Shown: positions 44,365 through 55,210 of the stretch, piece after piece
Layout: each line of letters opens with the position of its first letter
How positions within the stretch are numbered: the first letter of the stretch is position 1
Made by a program: the position numbers and the translations under genes
Notes under the pieces: generated by a model
What the model was told of the DNA's origin: nothing
The model's input: only the letters and a program-made list of their open reading frames with translations
Databases searched by the model: none
DNA from: Alcaligenaceae bacterium
GTDB lineage: Bacteria > Pseudomonadota > Gammaproteobacteria > Burkholderiales > Burkholderiaceae_B
Direction: 5' to 3'
Assembly (NCBI GenBank): GCA_947378965.1
Contig: CANCMG010000007.1
Location: 1 to 64,000, forward strand
Length of the DNA: 64,000 nucleotides

Positions 44365-45822
44365 ATGACCAAATTGCTCGCGCTTCTCTCAGAATACTGG
44401 CCACACGTGTTGTTTGCCGTGTCGGGGGTGGCAGGTACGGCCGCTGCGGTGCACGCCGCGATGACTAAGCAAGATGTACGTGCTGCAGTTGCTTGGGTCG
44501 GTGTGGCACTGTTTTCGCCTATTTTCGGGGCGGTGCTGTACTTGGTTGCCGGTATCAATCGGGTGCGTAAGCAGCGCATCACCCAGCCACGGGCCGGGAC
44601 CATTTACGCTGAAGATGTGATTGAACGGGTGTTAGTTCAGGATGTCACCGCTGCGGCGGGCCCACAATTTTCTACCCTTAAAGTCCTAGGCGATCGCGTC
44701 AGTCATTTCAAGGTATTGAACTTTAATGAGATTCAGACGCTGCGAGGCGGAGACGAAACGTATCCCGCGATGTTGGCAGCGATTCGCCGTGCCACCCAGT
44801 CAATTGCCCTGCAAAGTTATATTTTTGATCACGATGTGTTGGGTGCTGAGTTTGCTCAGGCGCTGATCGAGGCGCAGGCGCGCGGTGTGCAAGTGAGGGT
44901 GTTAATTGATGCGGTTGGGTCAAAGTATTCGCGCCCTCCAATTATCCATATGTTGCTCAAAGGTGGCGTAAAAGCCGCGCTGTTTATGCGTCCCTTGTTT
45001 GGCCTGCGTTTGGCCTATGCCAACCTGCGCAGCCATCGTAAATTACTAGTGATCGATGGCGTGCATGGCTTTACAGGCGGCATGAATATTCGAGCCGGAT
45101 TTTTGAGCGCCGTGGCCAAAGCAGAGGTCACACAAGACACGCATTTTGAACTGAAGGGCCCAATTGTGCATCAGTTGATCATCAGCTTTGCACACGACTG
45201 GCAGTTCACCACGCAAGAAAAACTCAAAGGTCCTGAGTGGTTTGCCCCTGCCTTAGGCCAACTCACAGAGCGAGGGATACCGATGCGTTGTGTCGCCTCG
45301 GGCCCAGATGGCACCTTAGGCAGTACCCACAACATGTTATTGGGTGCCTTATCGGTGGCGCAGCATCATGTGCGTATTCAGTCACCTTATTTTTTGCCCG
45401 ATCTCGTGTTGATCGCAGCATTGTCGACGGCCGCGCGCAGGGGGATTGTGGTGGATATTGTTGTGCCGGGCGCTAACAATTTGAAATTGGTGAATGCGGC
45501 CATGATGGCCCAACTCGATCAGTTGATTTTGACTGGATGCCGAGTCTGGCAAGCCCGAGGCAATTTTGATCACTCTAAATTGTGCACGGTAGACGGAGGG
45601 TGGTCTTACGTTGGCTCGTCAAATATTGACCCGCGCAGCTTACGTTTAAATTTTGAGCTTGACCTTGAAGTGTATGACTGCCGTTTTGCCGCAGGGCTTG
45701 AAACCCAAATCGATACCGTCATCGCAGGGGCAGAACGGATCACGATCCGAACGTTGCGACGCCAGCCTTTTTGGTTGCGACTGCGCAATAAGGTGGCGTG
45801 GTTAGCATCACCTTATTTGTAG
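44365..45822 (+). CDS. cls: Cardiolipin synthase / phospholipase D family
   Basis: Two HKD-type motifs (HRKLLVIDGVHGFTGGMN, HSKLCTVDGGWSYVGSSN), N-terminal TMs. Confidence 0.9.
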   Translation: MTKLLALLSEYWPHVLFAVSGVAGTAAAVHAAMTKQDVRAAVAWVGVALFSPIFGAVLYLVAGINRVRKQRITQPRAGTIYAEDVIERVLVQDVTAAAGPQFSTLKVLGDRVSHFKVLNFNEIQTLRGGDETYPAMLAAIRRATQSIALQSYIFDHDVLGAEFAQALIEAQARGVQVRVLIDAVGSKYSRPPIIHMLLKGGVKAALFMRPLFGLRLAYANLRSHRKLLVIDGVHGFTGGMNIRAGFLSAVAKAEVTQDTHFELKGPIVHQLIISFAHDWQFTTQEKLKGPEWFAPALGQLTERGIPMRCVASGPDGTLGSTHNMLLGALSVAQHHVRIQSPYFLPDLVLIAALSTAARRGIVVDIVVPGANNLKLVNAAMMAQLDQLILTGCRVWQARGNFDHSKLCTVDGGWSYVGSSNIDPRSLRLNFELDLEVYDCRFAAGLETQIDTVIAGAERITIRTLRRQPFWLRLRNKVAWLASPYL

Positions 45823-45950
45823 AGGGTTGTTTTGCCGCACTTAGGGCTTGCTGAAAAGCATTTTCACTCAGCCTAAGCGCGACAGCACTGATCGTTACTT
45901 GCGCCAAGCCTCTCCCTTCAAGACGTGAAGGGGAGCTGAGCGACATTCGA

Positions 45951-46829
45951 TCAAGGAGCCGTGAGCGGATCTACTTTTGGATCAGCCGCTGGCCCCACGC
46001 CCGCACCCTTGATGTCGTAGCGCGTCATCGAGTCTCTCACAACGCCTTGCGCTTTCATCTCTTCAACAAAGGTACGCAAAAATAAAGCGGCCTCGGGGCC
46101 TTTTGTTTTGGGTACGCCCATCGCCTGATTAATCACCATAAAGCGCTCGGCTAACATCCGAACGCCAGACACACCTTTGGTGTCGGCTTCGAGCTGTTGC
46201 TTGACCCCTGCAGCCACTTCAAAACCTTTGTCTAAAAAGCTCGACACCACCACTTGTGACGATGCCACACGTTCGAGCGGCGCGTGCTTTAGATTGCGCG
46301 TTAAAAATAAATCATAGGCACTGCCCTTGCCGACAACTACGCGGTTTGTCGCCACGTCAACTTGCTCGTTACGCTGGATGCTTGAGTCAGTACGTACCAA
46401 GTAATACCCTTCAATTTGTACGTAAGCGGCAGTAAACGCGATGTCTTTACCGCGCTCGGGGTCGACCGCAAAAAAACCGACATCGGCACGGCCTTCTTCT
46501 AGGGTGGCAACCGATTTGCCAGCTGTTTCATTGACGATCAGTTCAACTGGTACGCCCAATTTTTTGCCAAGCTCAAGCGCCAAGTCGATTGATATCCCAA
46601 AAGGCTTGCCTTGTGCGTCACGGTTCGCTAACACGGGGTTGCCCATGTTGAGCGAGGCGCGCAGCACTCCGGTTGGGGCAAAGGCTTTGATTAGATCTGC
46701 GTGCATAGCTGAAAAATCCTTAGATTTGGGTTGTGTTTGGGCGTAACTCGAATTGCTCAGATTGCAGAGCATGAGCGTAGTCAGAGAGATAGCTGAAAAC
46801 AATATTCTCATTTTCTTTCCGTTTTTCAT
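45951..46829 (-). CDS. Polar amino-acid-type ABC transporter substrate-binding protein (SBP_bac_3)
   Basis: Signal peptide; LALELGKKLGVPVELIVNETAGKSVATLEEGRADVGFFAVDPERG. Confidence 0.85.
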   Translation of the reverse strand: MKNGKKMRILFSAISLTTLMLCNLSNSSYAQTQPKSKDFSAMHADLIKAFAPTGVLRASLNMGNPVLANRDAQGKPFGISIDLALELGKKLGVPVELIVNETAGKSVATLEEGRADVGFFAVDPERGKDIAFTAAYVQIEGYYLVRTDSSIQRNEQVDVATNRVVVGKGSAYDLFLTRNLKHAPLERVASSQVVVSSFLDKGFEVAAGVKQQLEADTKGVSGVRMLAERFMVINQAMGVPKTKGPEAALFLRTFVEEMKAQGVVRDSMTRYDIKGAGVGPAADPKVDPLTAP

Positions 46830-46933
46830 TTTTATCCTTTCGCTCTCAAGATCTGCCGATGTGCGTGCCCCACCTATAATAGGGCTTAATAGGTTGCTGT
46901 TTTGATCTCTTTCATAAAGTGTAAACAAAAATC

Positions 46934-47755
46934 ATGCAGACTCTCTTTTCAAATTTTTCGATTGCGTCTCGTGCGGTGTTTATGGCGCTGTCGCTGAGCG
47001 CGGTTTGCGCAAGCAGCTTGGCGCAGACCAAACCCCCAGGCGCATTTGCGACCGTCAACGGCGTGGCTGTTCCACAGTCTTTGATTGACACAAATGTTAA
47101 GGTCAATGTTGCTAAGGGGCAAAAGGATTCGCCCGAGTTACGTCAGGTGATTCAAGACGAACTTGTCAATCGCGAAATTCTTGCGCAAGAGTCGGTCAGG
47201 CTCGGCTTAGATAAAACCACCGAGGCGCAAGCCCAGTGGGCGCAAGCGCGTCAGACTTTTCTGGTCGAACTTCTACTCAATGATTACGTAGCGCGCAACC
47301 CCATTACTGACGCAACACTCAAAACTGAATACGAACGCCAGATGGCCCAGCTCAAAGATCAGCAGCAATATCTCCTGAGTCTAATTGTGACCTCAACTGA
47401 GGATCAAGCTAAAGCTGTTTTAGCTAGACTGCGCAAGGGCGAAGCTTTTGCAAAGCTTGCCACCGAGACGTCTATTGATCCTAGCAAGAAAGATGGGGGC
47501 AGTGTGGGATGGGTGTTACCGGCTCAGATATTGCCAGCCATTTCAAACGTGATGGTGAACTTAGCAAAAGGCGCTTTAGCGGCAGCGCCGATTCAAACTT
47601 CAGCAGGCTGGAACATACTCAAGCTTGAAGATACCCGCCCGTTTAAAGCGCCTACGTTGGACGAGGCCAAAAACGAGATCCGGCAAGTGCTGGTGCAAAA
47701 GCAGCGCTTTGACTACGTTAAAAAACTGCGCGAAAACGCTAAGGTTGTGCAGTAA
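46934..47755 (+). CDS. Periplasmic parvulin-type peptidyl-prolyl isomerase (PpiC/PrsA-like)
   Basis: Signal peptide; LARLRKGEAFAKLATETSIDPSKKDGGSVGWV. Confidence 0.9.
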   Translation: MQTLFSNFSIASRAVFMALSLSAVCASSLAQTKPPGAFATVNGVAVPQSLIDTNVKVNVAKGQKDSPELRQVIQDELVNREILAQESVRLGLDKTTEAQAQWAQARQTFLVELLLNDYVARNPITDATLKTEYERQMAQLKDQQQYLLSLIVTSTEDQAKAVLARLRKGEAFAKLATETSIDPSKKDGGSVGWVLPAQILPAISNVMVNLAKGALAAAPIQTSAGWNILKLEDTRPFKAPTLDEAKNEIRQVLVQKQRFDYVKKLRENAKVVQ

Positions 47756-47767
47756 GGCGTATATTTT

Positions 47768-47844
<77 letters not shown>

Positions 47845-47930
47845 ATGCGGGGGATTTTAACCTCTTAATAGCCATCGTACTTGCCGCTTGAGTTGATTCT
47901 GGCGCTACTGAACCCTTTGAAAAAATAGCT

Positions 47931-48557
47931 ATGTCACAACTGTTTGTGGTGCACCCCGACAACCCTCAGCCCCGCTTGCTCAAGCAGGCGGCGCAACTGC
48001 TGCAAGAGGGCGGTTTGGTGGCATTGCCCACTGATTCAAGCTATGCGGTGGTTGCTCGCCTAGACGACAAGGGGGCCGCAGACGCCTTGCGTAAGTTGCG
48101 AGGGCTTGACGATCGCCATCATCTGACCATTCTATGTCGCGATCTAGCTGAAATCAGTCAATTTGCGCGCGTCGATAATGTTCAGTATCGGCTGCTTAAG
48201 CTGGCAACACCAGGGCCCTGGACCTTTATTCTTGAGGCCTCACGCGAGGTACCTCGGCGTGTTTCGCACCGGTCACGCAAAACCATTGGGATTCGGGTGC
48301 CTGCACATCCGGTCACGCTTGCGTTACTCGAACACGCGCAATCCCCGCTCTTGTCTACCACCCTGATCCCTGAAGGCGAAGAACTCGCCCTGACTGACCC
48401 CACCGAGATTCGCGAGCGCTATCAACATGCGTTGGCTGCCGTGATCGACGCGGGCGCCTGTGCACTCGAGGCGACCACGGTGATTGACCTAACGACCTCA
48501 CCCCCCGAGGTGGTGCGGCGAGGCCGTGGCGATCCAAGTGTGCTTGGGCTTGATTGA
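47931..48557 (+). CDS. Sua5/YciO/TsaC-family (threonylcarbamoyl-AMP synthase-like) protein
   Basis: LVALPTDSSYAVVARLDD, GPWTFILEA, IGIRVPAHP. Confidence 0.87.
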   Translation: MSQLFVVHPDNPQPRLLKQAAQLLQEGGLVALPTDSSYAVVARLDDKGAADALRKLRGLDDRHHLTILCRDLAEISQFARVDNVQYRLLKLATPGPWTFILEASREVPRRVSHRSRKTIGIRVPAHPVTLALLEHAQSPLLSTTLIPEGEELALTDPTEIRERYQHALAAVIDAGACALEATTVIDLTTSPPEVVRRGRGDPSVLGLD

Positions 48558-48620
48558 AAATTTCATGGTGTCAGTGACGTGAGGCCCTATTGAGCGCCCA
48601 TAAACCTCTACAATCGCAGT

Positions 48621-49265
48621 ATGGAAGACCTGATTCGAACTCTGACCCTTTACGCCTTGCCCGTGCTCTTGGCGATCACCTTGCATGAGGCCGCGCATGG
48701 TTATGTCGCTAAACTCTTTGGTGACCCAACGGCCTCTCTAGCAGGGCGGGTCAGCCTAAATCCGATTCGCCATATTGACCCGATTGGCACAATCGCGGTC
48801 CCTGTTGGCATTTTGGCGATGTCAAGTCTCTTTGGCGGTGGGTTTTTGTTTGGTTGGGCTAAACCGGTGCCGGTCGATTTTGGTCGCTTGCGGCGCCCCA
48901 AGCAAGACATGCTGTGGGTGGCCCTAGCCGGCCCTGCAGCGAATCTTTTGATGGCAATTTTGTGGGGAATTGCCTTGCGGTTACTGTTTGAGGCAGGCGA
49001 GCGAAGCGGTTTTTGGTTTCAAATGGCACAGGTCGGTATCCATATCAATTTAGTGCTTATGGCCTTGAATTTATTGCCTATTTTGCCCTTAGACGGGGGG
49101 CGGGTGTTGTTTAGTTTGCTGCCAAATCGGCTGGCCTGGCAATACGGTCGCGCCGAACCCTACGGCCTGTTGATCGTGATTGCGTTGTTGGCGACCAACG
49201 TACTCAATACCCTGCTGAATCCCTTGGTGGCGCTGGGTGAACAAGTTGTTCGTCTTTTTTTATAG
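48621..49265 (+). CDS. Site-2-protease-like M50 family membrane metalloprotease
   Basis: HEAAHGYVAKLFGD zinc motif; NLLPILPLDGGRV. Confidence 0.9.
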   Translation: MEDLIRTLTLYALPVLLAITLHEAAHGYVAKLFGDPTASLAGRVSLNPIRHIDPIGTIAVPVGILAMSSLFGGGFLFGWAKPVPVDFGRLRRPKQDMLWVALAGPAANLLMAILWGIALRLLFEAGERSGFWFQMAQVGIHINLVLMALNLLPILPLDGGRVLFSLLPNRLAWQYGRAEPYGLLIVIALLATNVLNTLLNPLVALGEQVVRLFL

Positions 49266-49345
49266 TTCGTCCCGCAATCCGGTAAACTGTCTTACTCACT
49301 TCGTATAGGTGCTTTTGCGCCTTGACTCGCCTTCTGGATCCATTC

Positions 49346-50251
49346 ATGGCCACGATCTCGACTTCTAAAGTACCCCAATTCATGGGCAGCATGGTTGCCT
49401 TGGTGACACCGATGCACCCTGACGGCAGCCTCGACTATAAAAGCTTCAAAGCACTGATTGACTGGCACGCCCAAGAGGGCACCGACGCGCTGGTGATTGT
49501 CGGTACCTCTGGCGAATCACCCACGGTAAACGTTGACGAGCACGCTGAACTCATTCGCGTTGCAGTTGAGCACTCTGCGGGTCGAATCCCTGTGATTGCC
49601 GGTGTAGGTGCCAACTCAACAAGCGAGGCAATCCACCTTGCCGAGCACGCCCGTAGCGTAGGCGCGCATGCCGGGCTATCGGTGGTGCCCTACTACAACA
49701 AGCCTTCTCAAGAGGGCATGTATCAACATTTCAAAGCTGTACAAGAGGCGGTTGATCTGCCCACGATTTTGTACAATGTGCCAGGCCGCACGGTAGCTGA
49801 TCTGGCGCACGACACAGTGCTGCGTCTGGCTCAAGTGCCCGGCGTCATCGGGATTAAAGATGCGACTGGTGATATTGGTCGCGGAGCGTTACTGATTCGC
49901 GATTTGCCCTCTGACTTTCTGGTGCTGAGTGGAGACGACGCAACTGCGGCGGCGTTAATTTTGCTAGGTGGTCGCGGCAACATCTCTGTCACCGCTAATA
50001 TTGCACCGCGCGCCATGCACGAGATGTGCAGCGCTGCACTGAAGGGCGACGTGTCAACTGTCAAGCGCTTAAATAATTTACTAGGGCCTTTGAACAAGCT
50101 ATTGTTTGTTGAAGGCAACCCTGTTCCAGTTAAGTGGGCGTTGGCCCAGATGGGGCGTATTCCTTCCGGGATTCGCCTGCCTCTGGTTCAACTTAGCGCT
50201 CAATTTCAAGCTCCTTTGCGAGCTGCAATGTCAGAGGCGGGGTTGCTCTAA
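49346..50251 (+). CDS. dapA: 4-hydroxy-tetrahydrodipicolinate synthase
   Basis: [30 protein letters not shown]. Confidence 0.95.
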   Translation: MATISTSKVPQFMGSMVALVTPMHPDGSLDYKSFKALIDWHAQEGTDALVIVGTSGESPTVNVDEHAELIRVAVEHSAGRIPVIAGVGANSTSEAIHLAEHARSVGAHAGLSVVPYYNKPSQEGMYQHFKAVQEAVDLPTILYNVPGRTVADLAHDTVLRLAQVPGVIGIKDATGDIGRGALLIRDLPSDFLVLSGDDATAAALILLGGRGNISVTANIAPRAMHEMCSAALKGDVSTVKRLNNLLGPLNKLLFVEGNPVPVKWALAQMGRIPSGIRLPLVQLSAQFQAPLRAAMSEAGLL

Positions 50252-51391
50252 ATGAAAAGTTTGTTGAACAAAAAGTGCGGTGTAGTGGCCGCTCTAATTG
50301 CTACGGTGTTGTTGTTGAGTGGTTGTAATAGTTTGCGGTCTGTCATGAGCGGTGATGACGCCATTGATTACAAAAGCGTGGTTCGCACCGATCCGCTCAG
50401 TATTCCGCCTGATTTGACACAGGCTTCAAACGACCCACGCTATCGATCGCCTACCGCAGGCACCACAACCTTCTCGCAATATCAGCAGGCGCAAACTAGC
50501 GGCAGGGGCGTGCCCAATGCTGCCCAGTCTGGCGTGCTGCCAACCCGCAGTGACATGCGTGTGATGCGTGATGGTGAACTGCGTTGGCTGACTGTTGATA
50601 TGGCGCCCGAAAAAGTGTTCTCGATGACCGCTGACTTTTGGACAGAATCTGGTTTTACGCTTGAGGTCACTGACCCCAAGGCGGGTTTGCTCGTGACGAA
50701 CTGGGCTGAAAATCGCGCAAAAATCCCAGAGAGCTGGCTGCGGCAAGCGTTGGGCTCAATGCTTGACAACCTGTGGGACAGCGGCACACGCGATAAGTTT
50801 CGCACGCGTATCGAGCGGGTAGGCTCGCGCACTGAGGTCTATATTTCGCACCGCCACATGGAAGAGGTCGCTCGAATTAACCAAGCTGAATCCGAGGTGC
50901 GTTGGGCCAACGCCAAAGAAGATCCGGGCTTGAACGCTGCGATGTTGGCTCGGCTGATGGTGTATTTGGGTGAAGATGTTGATGGCGCACGTAAAAAAAT
51001 GGCGCAATCAAATCCTGGTGCACAAGAGCCTAAAGTCAGCGCGCCGTCTGATGACAAGGCCATGTTGGTAGTCGCAGAACCCTTTGATCGCGCTTGGCGC
51101 CGTGTTGGTGTGGCGTTGGATTCGGGTGGTTTCACCGTTGACGATCGTGATCGTTCCACGGGCGATTTCTTCGTGCGTTATGTTGATACCGACACTGGCG
51201 AAAAGCGTGAAGAGCCCAGCTTCTTTAGTCGCTTGTTTGGCGGCAAAGATCCTGCTAAAGCGCCTACGCTGCGTATTCATCTGGTTCAGCAGGATAACCA
51301 GACGCAAATTACGGTGCTTGATGCGCAGGGCGTGCGTGACACCAGCGCCACGGCACAGCGCTTACTGAGTGTGTTGAGCAGCAAGATGTAA
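50252..51391 (+). CDS. bamC: Outer membrane protein assembly factor BamC (lipoprotein)
   Basis: Lipobox LLSGCNS; adjacent to dapA; BamC-like domains. Confidence 0.88.
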   Translation: MKSLLNKKCGVVAALIATVLLLSGCNSLRSVMSGDDAIDYKSVVRTDPLSIPPDLTQASNDPRYRSPTAGTTTFSQYQQAQTSGRGVPNAAQSGVLPTRSDMRVMRDGELRWLTVDMAPEKVFSMTADFWTESGFTLEVTDPKAGLLVTNWAENRAKIPESWLRQALGSMLDNLWDSGTRDKFRTRIERVGSRTEVYISHRHMEEVARINQAESEVRWANAKEDPGLNAAMLARLMVYLGEDVDGARKKMAQSNPGAQEPKVSAPSDDKAMLVVAEPFDRAWRRVGVALDSGGFTVDDRDRSTGDFFVRYVDTDTGEKREEPSFFSRLFGGKDPAKAPTLRIHLVQQDNQTQITVLDAQGVRDTSATAQRLLSVLSSKM

Positions 51392-51410
51392 GGTCGTTCA
51401 TTCGCTAGAC

Positions 51411-51439
51411 AAAAAACGACGGTCTTGGCCGTCGTTTTT
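51411..51439 (+). terminator. Terminator after bamC
   Basis: AAAAAACGACGG-TCTTGG-CCGTCGTTTTTTTTT. Confidence 0.9.
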
Positions 51440-51575
51440 TTTTAAACATTTGATAAAGGGCACGCACTCGCCGTTTGCCGACTTTTTGTGCGACTTACGC
51501 CAACAGACATGTTGACTTACCTGAGACGGTGCATGTTTACGCATGACACGCACGCACCCTTTTGTTGCAGCGGCA

Positions 51576-51592
51576 TGTACCAAAATGGTGCA
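51576..51592 (+). promoter_or_regulatory. NtrC-like dyad upstream of the urease operon
   Basis: TGTACCAAAATGGTGCA; one mismatch to the symmetric TGCACCA-N3-TGGTGCA. Confidence 0.6.
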
Positions 51593-51712
51593 TTTTTTAT
51601 TTTTTGCGATTACGCCTGCTGTTGCCAAACAATTCTCTTTGCATCTCGTTCAAAGATTCGTCATGATGGTGTTTTAATTGAATAACAAACAACTATCTAC
51701 TTTGTGTGATTG

Positions 51713-52609
51713 ATGCATCCCGGTGATCAGCGACATTGGTCTAGTGATTCAGACCCCTCAGGCCACTCTGCGGTTGAGTCGGCGCTCGCGTCCTGGACAG
51801 CACGTCTTGCGCTTGACTTCAACTTAGATCCTCATCAGCCTCAACTTAAGACTCGGCTCAATCATCAGCACCTTGGGCCCTTGCGAATTCAAAAAGCCTT
51901 GTACCCAGAAGGTGCTTCACCTTGTCACGCGATCATCGTGCACCCGCCCGGCGGTATCGCGGGCGGTGATCGACTTGAAGTATTGATCAATAGTCAGCCA
52001 GGTAGCCATGGTTTGGTCACCACGCCCTCTGCAGCAAAGTGGTACGGCGCAAATGCTTCGCTCGAGGCTTCGCAATTGATCGATATTGACTTGCAGGGTG
52101 CCTTCGAGTGGTTGCCACAAGAAACCATTGTGTTCAATCGTGCGCGTGTGCGTTCTGATATTGATATCAGGGTGGGTAAGCATGGGGCAATGTTAGGTTG
52201 GGATCACCTCATCTTTGGTCGCCAAGCCTCTGGCGAATCTTTCGCTGAAGGTCACTTTCGCCAATCGCTAAACATCCACATTGAGGGGCAGCTGGTTTGG
52301 CACGACCGCTTGGCCTTGGTGGGCGATGACGCGTTGTTTGCCTCGCCAATCGGCCTGCGCGGGTATTACAGCTGCGCAACGCTATGGGCGATTTTGCCCG
52401 TGTCTAAAACGTTTACCGAAGCAACCATGCAAACCTTGCGCGAGCAGTCTGCGCAGTTGGCCTGGACGCTTCTTCACCCTCGCTTATTGGTGGGCCGGCT
52501 GTTAGCCGAACCGCGTCAACTTAAGTTTTTATTACAAGACGCTTGGGCGCAATTGCGCCCGGTCGTGCTTGGTTTGCCAGCTGTCGCGCCACGTTTGTGG
52601 GCGACTTGA
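51713..52609 (+). CDS. ureD: Urease accessory protein UreD
   Basis: HPPGGIAGGDRL, TTPSAAKWY, LPQETIVFN. Confidence 0.93.
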   Translation: MHPGDQRHWSSDSDPSGHSAVESALASWTARLALDFNLDPHQPQLKTRLNHQHLGPLRIQKALYPEGASPCHAIIVHPPGGIAGGDRLEVLINSQPGSHGLVTTPSAAKWYGANASLEASQLIDIDLQGAFEWLPQETIVFNRARVRSDIDIRVGKHGAMLGWDHLIFGRQASGESFAEGHFRQSLNIHIEGQLVWHDRLALVGDDALFASPIGLRGYYSCATLWAILPVSKTFTEATMQTLREQSAQLAWTLLHPRLLVGRLLAEPRQLKFLLQDAWAQLRPVVLGLPAVAPRLWAT

Positions 52610-52643
52610 TGATTGAGATAATAAAAGTTGTTAAGGAGTAATT

Positions 52644-52946
52644 ATGGATCTGACACCACGCGAAAAAGACAAACTGTTAATTTTTACGGCGAGCTTGCTC
52701 GCCGAGCGTCGCCGAGCACGTGGCCTGAAACTCAATGTGCCCGAAGCGATCGCCATGATTTCAGCGGCCATCATGGAAGGCGCGCGCGACGGCAGAACGG
52801 TCGCTGAACTGATGAGCGAAGGCCGCAATATTTTGACTCGACAAGATGTGATGGAAGGCGTTTCTGAAATGATCCCCGACATTCAAGTCGAGGCGACGTT
52901 TCCGGATGGCACCAAACTTGTCACGGTGCATCAACCTATTCAGTAG
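52644..52946 (+). CDS. ureA: Urease subunit gamma
   Basis: [31 protein letters not shown]. Confidence 0.97.
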   Translation: MDLTPREKDKLLIFTASLLAERRRARGLKLNVPEAIAMISAAIMEGARDGRTVAELMSEGRNILTRQDVMEGVSEMIPDIQVEATFPDGTKLVTVHQPIQ

Positions 52947-53001
52947 TCATTCGCGTTGTTGTTGTTCTCGCGTTGAAACGCGAGATTTTATGGAGAAAAA
53001 G

Positions 53002-53328
53002 ATGAGCACCACAACAATGATTCCGGGCGAGATGATCGTTGCCCCAGGTGAAATTGAAATTAATGTTGGCCGTACCTTGACTAAAGTGCTGGTCGCCAAC
53101 ACCGGCGATCGGCCGGTGCAGATCGGCTCGCACTATCACTTTGCTGAAACCAACGCGGCCCTGCGCTTTGATCGCGCGCAGGCCACTGGGTTTCGCTTAA
53201 ATATACCGGCGGGTACCGCCGTACGTTTCGAGCCAGGTCAAGAACGCGAGGTTGAACTTGTTGCCTTAGCGGGTGATCGGCTGGTGTATGGTTTTAGAGG
53301 TTTGGTAATGGGGGCACTCGACAAATGA
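53002..53328 (+). CDS. ureB: Urease subunit beta
   Basis: [30 protein letters not shown]; start 53002 after GGAG. Confidence 0.96.
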   Translation: MSTTTMIPGEMIVAPGEIEINVGRTLTKVLVANTGDRPVQIGSHYHFAETNAALRFDRAQATGFRLNIPAGTAVRFEPGQEREVELVALAGDRLVYGFRGLVMGALDK

Positions 53329-55037
53329 AGATTTCAAGACAAGCGTACGCTGAGATGTACGGCCCCACCACGGGTGATCGAATTCGCCTGGCCGATACGG
53401 CCTTGTTTGCGATGGTTGAAAAAGATTTCACCATCTATGGCGAAGAGGTGAAGTTTGGTGGCGGCAAGGTGATTCGCGATGGCATGGGTCAGTCGCAGCG
53501 CATGAGTAAAGATTGCGTGGATACCGTGCTGACCAATGCGTTGATCATCGACTACTGGGGCATCGTCAAGGCCGATATCGGCATTAAAAATGGACGTATC
53601 TCGGGTATCGGCAAAGCCGGTAACCCAGATATCCAACCGGGCATCACGATTGTTGTCGGGCCTGCCACTGAAGTGATCGCAGCCGAAGGCATGATCGTCA
53701 CGGCCGGTGGTATCGATAGCCATATCCATTTGATCTGCCCGCAACAAATCGAAGAGGCCTTGAGTTCAGGTGTGACCACCATGATTGGCGGCGGCACGGG
53801 CCCCGCGACCGGCACCTTTGCGACCACCGTCACACCGGGCCCCTGGCATTTGGCGCGCATGCTGCAGGCAATGGAATCCTATCCTATCAATATCGGTTTG
53901 CTGGGCAAGGGTAACGTGTCGGTGCCAGGCCCCTTGCACGAACAGATCGAAGCCGGTGCCGTCGGCTTGAAGTTGCACGAAGACTGGGGCAGTACGCCCG
54001 CTGCAATCGATAATTGCTTAAGCGTGGCTGACGAAACCGATACGCAAGTGGCGATTCACACCGACACCTTGAACGAATCAGGTTTTGTCGAGGCGACGAT
54101 TGAGGCGATTAAAGGGCGTGTGATTCACACTTATCACACTGAAGGTGCGGGCGGTGGCCATGCGCCTGACATCATCCGCATTTGTGGCGAGTCGAATGTG
54201 TTGCCCTCGTCAACCAATCCGACACGGCCGTTCACGATCAACACGCTGGATGAGCATCTTGATATGTTGATGGTGTGCCATCACCTAGATGCCTCAATCG
54301 CCGAAGACATTGCGTTTGCCGAAAGCCGCATTCGCCGCGAGACCATTGCCGCTGAAGATATTTTGCACGATATTGGCGCGTTTTCGATGATCTCGTCAGA
54401 CAGTCAAGCGATGGGGCGTGTGGGCGAAGTGATTATGCGAACCTGGCAGACCGCACACAAAATGCGCGAGCAACGTGGCTCAATGAGCGAGGCAGGTTTT
54501 TCAGATCCGTCAACCAGCGACAATGCGCGTATCAAGCGTTACATCGCCAAGTACACGATCAACCCCGCGATTACGCATGGCATGGCCAAAGAGATCGGGT
54601 CGATCGAGGTGGGTAAGTTTGCCGACTTAGTGTTGTGGCGCCCAGCCTTTTTTGGTGTCAAACCTTCGACTGTGATTAAGGGTGGTCAGATTACGATGGC
54701 CGCAATGGGTGACCCGAACGCGTCTATCCCTACACCACAGCCCGTGCATTTCAGACCACAGTTTGGCGCCGCACAAAGTGCGATTGCGACCAGTTGCATT
54801 ACCTTTATGTCGGGCATTGCGATTGACAAAGGTTTACCAGCTGATTTGGACTTAAAGCGTCACGTTGCCGCGGTGCAGGGCATGCGCAGCTTGACTAAGG
54901 CTGATATGAAGTTAAACGCCGCAACGCCCAAAATCACCGTTAGCCCTGAAAACTACAAAGTTTTTGCGGATGGTGTCTTGCTTGATTGCCCACCGGCTAA
55001 GACTTTGCCTATGGCGCAGCGGTACTTTTTGTTTTAG
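53325..55037 (+). CDS. ureC: Urease subunit alpha
   Basis: [29 protein letters not shown], active-site MVCHHLD. Confidence 0.98.
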   Translation: MKISRQAYAEMYGPTTGDRIRLADTALFAMVEKDFTIYGEEVKFGGGKVIRDGMGQSQRMSKDCVDTVLTNALIIDYWGIVKADIGIKNGRISGIGKAGNPDIQPGITIVVGPATEVIAAEGMIVTAGGIDSHIHLICPQQIEEALSSGVTTMIGGGTGPATGTFATTVTPGPWHLARMLQAMESYPINIGLLGKGNVSVPGPLHEQIEAGAVGLKLHEDWGSTPAAIDNCLSVADETDTQVAIHTDTLNESGFVEATIEAIKGRVIHTYHTEGAGGGHAPDIIRICGESNVLPSSTNPTRPFTINTLDEHLDMLMVCHHLDASIAEDIAFAESRIRRETIAAEDILHDIGAFSMISSDSQAMGRVGEVIMRTWQTAHKMREQRGSMSEAGFSDPSTSDNARIKRYIAKYTINPAITHGMAKEIGSIEVGKFADLVLWRPAFFGVKPSTVIKGGQITMAAMGDPNASIPTPQPVHFRPQFGAAQSAIATSCITFMSGIAIDKGLPADLDLKRHVAAVQGMRSLTKADMKLNAATPKITVSPENYKVFADGVLLDCPPAKTLPMAQRYFLF

Positions 55038-55064
55038 GAAGACTGAACGTCGACTTGCTTGTCT

Positions 55065-55172
55065 ATGACCGATCAAAGTGTCTTTTCAGGTAAATATGTG
55101 ATTCAGGACTCGCTTGAGCTTAGGGCAGCAAAGTTTTTTACATTGGATGGTAGCGATGAGTTTAACGGTTGA
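55065..55172 (+). CDS. Possible 35-aa small ORF in the ureC-ureE gap
   Basis: MTDQSVFSGKYVIQDSLELRAAKFFTLDGSDEFNG*; no clear SD. Confidence 0.25.
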   Translation: MTDQSVFSGKYVIQDSLELRAAKFFTLDGSDEFNG

Positions 55173-55210
55173 AACAGTGCGTTGCTGTGTGGCATTGGTG
55201 AGGGCGTAGC

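Noticed and set aside
44160-44603. Minus-strand ORF with GGRSSVGRVPDCDSGCRGFEPRRSP
   Set aside because: Runs through tRNA-His and antisense to cls; typical tRNA-derived spurious peptide
45900-45945. CTCCCTTCA-AGACG-TGAAGGGGAG hairpin between convergent cls and SBP genes
   Set aside because: Possible terminator but has a bulge and no T-run; not enough to call
51440-51712. Sigma54 promoter upstream of ureD
   Set aside because: No GG-N10-GC element of convincing quality found by eye; needs a matrix scan
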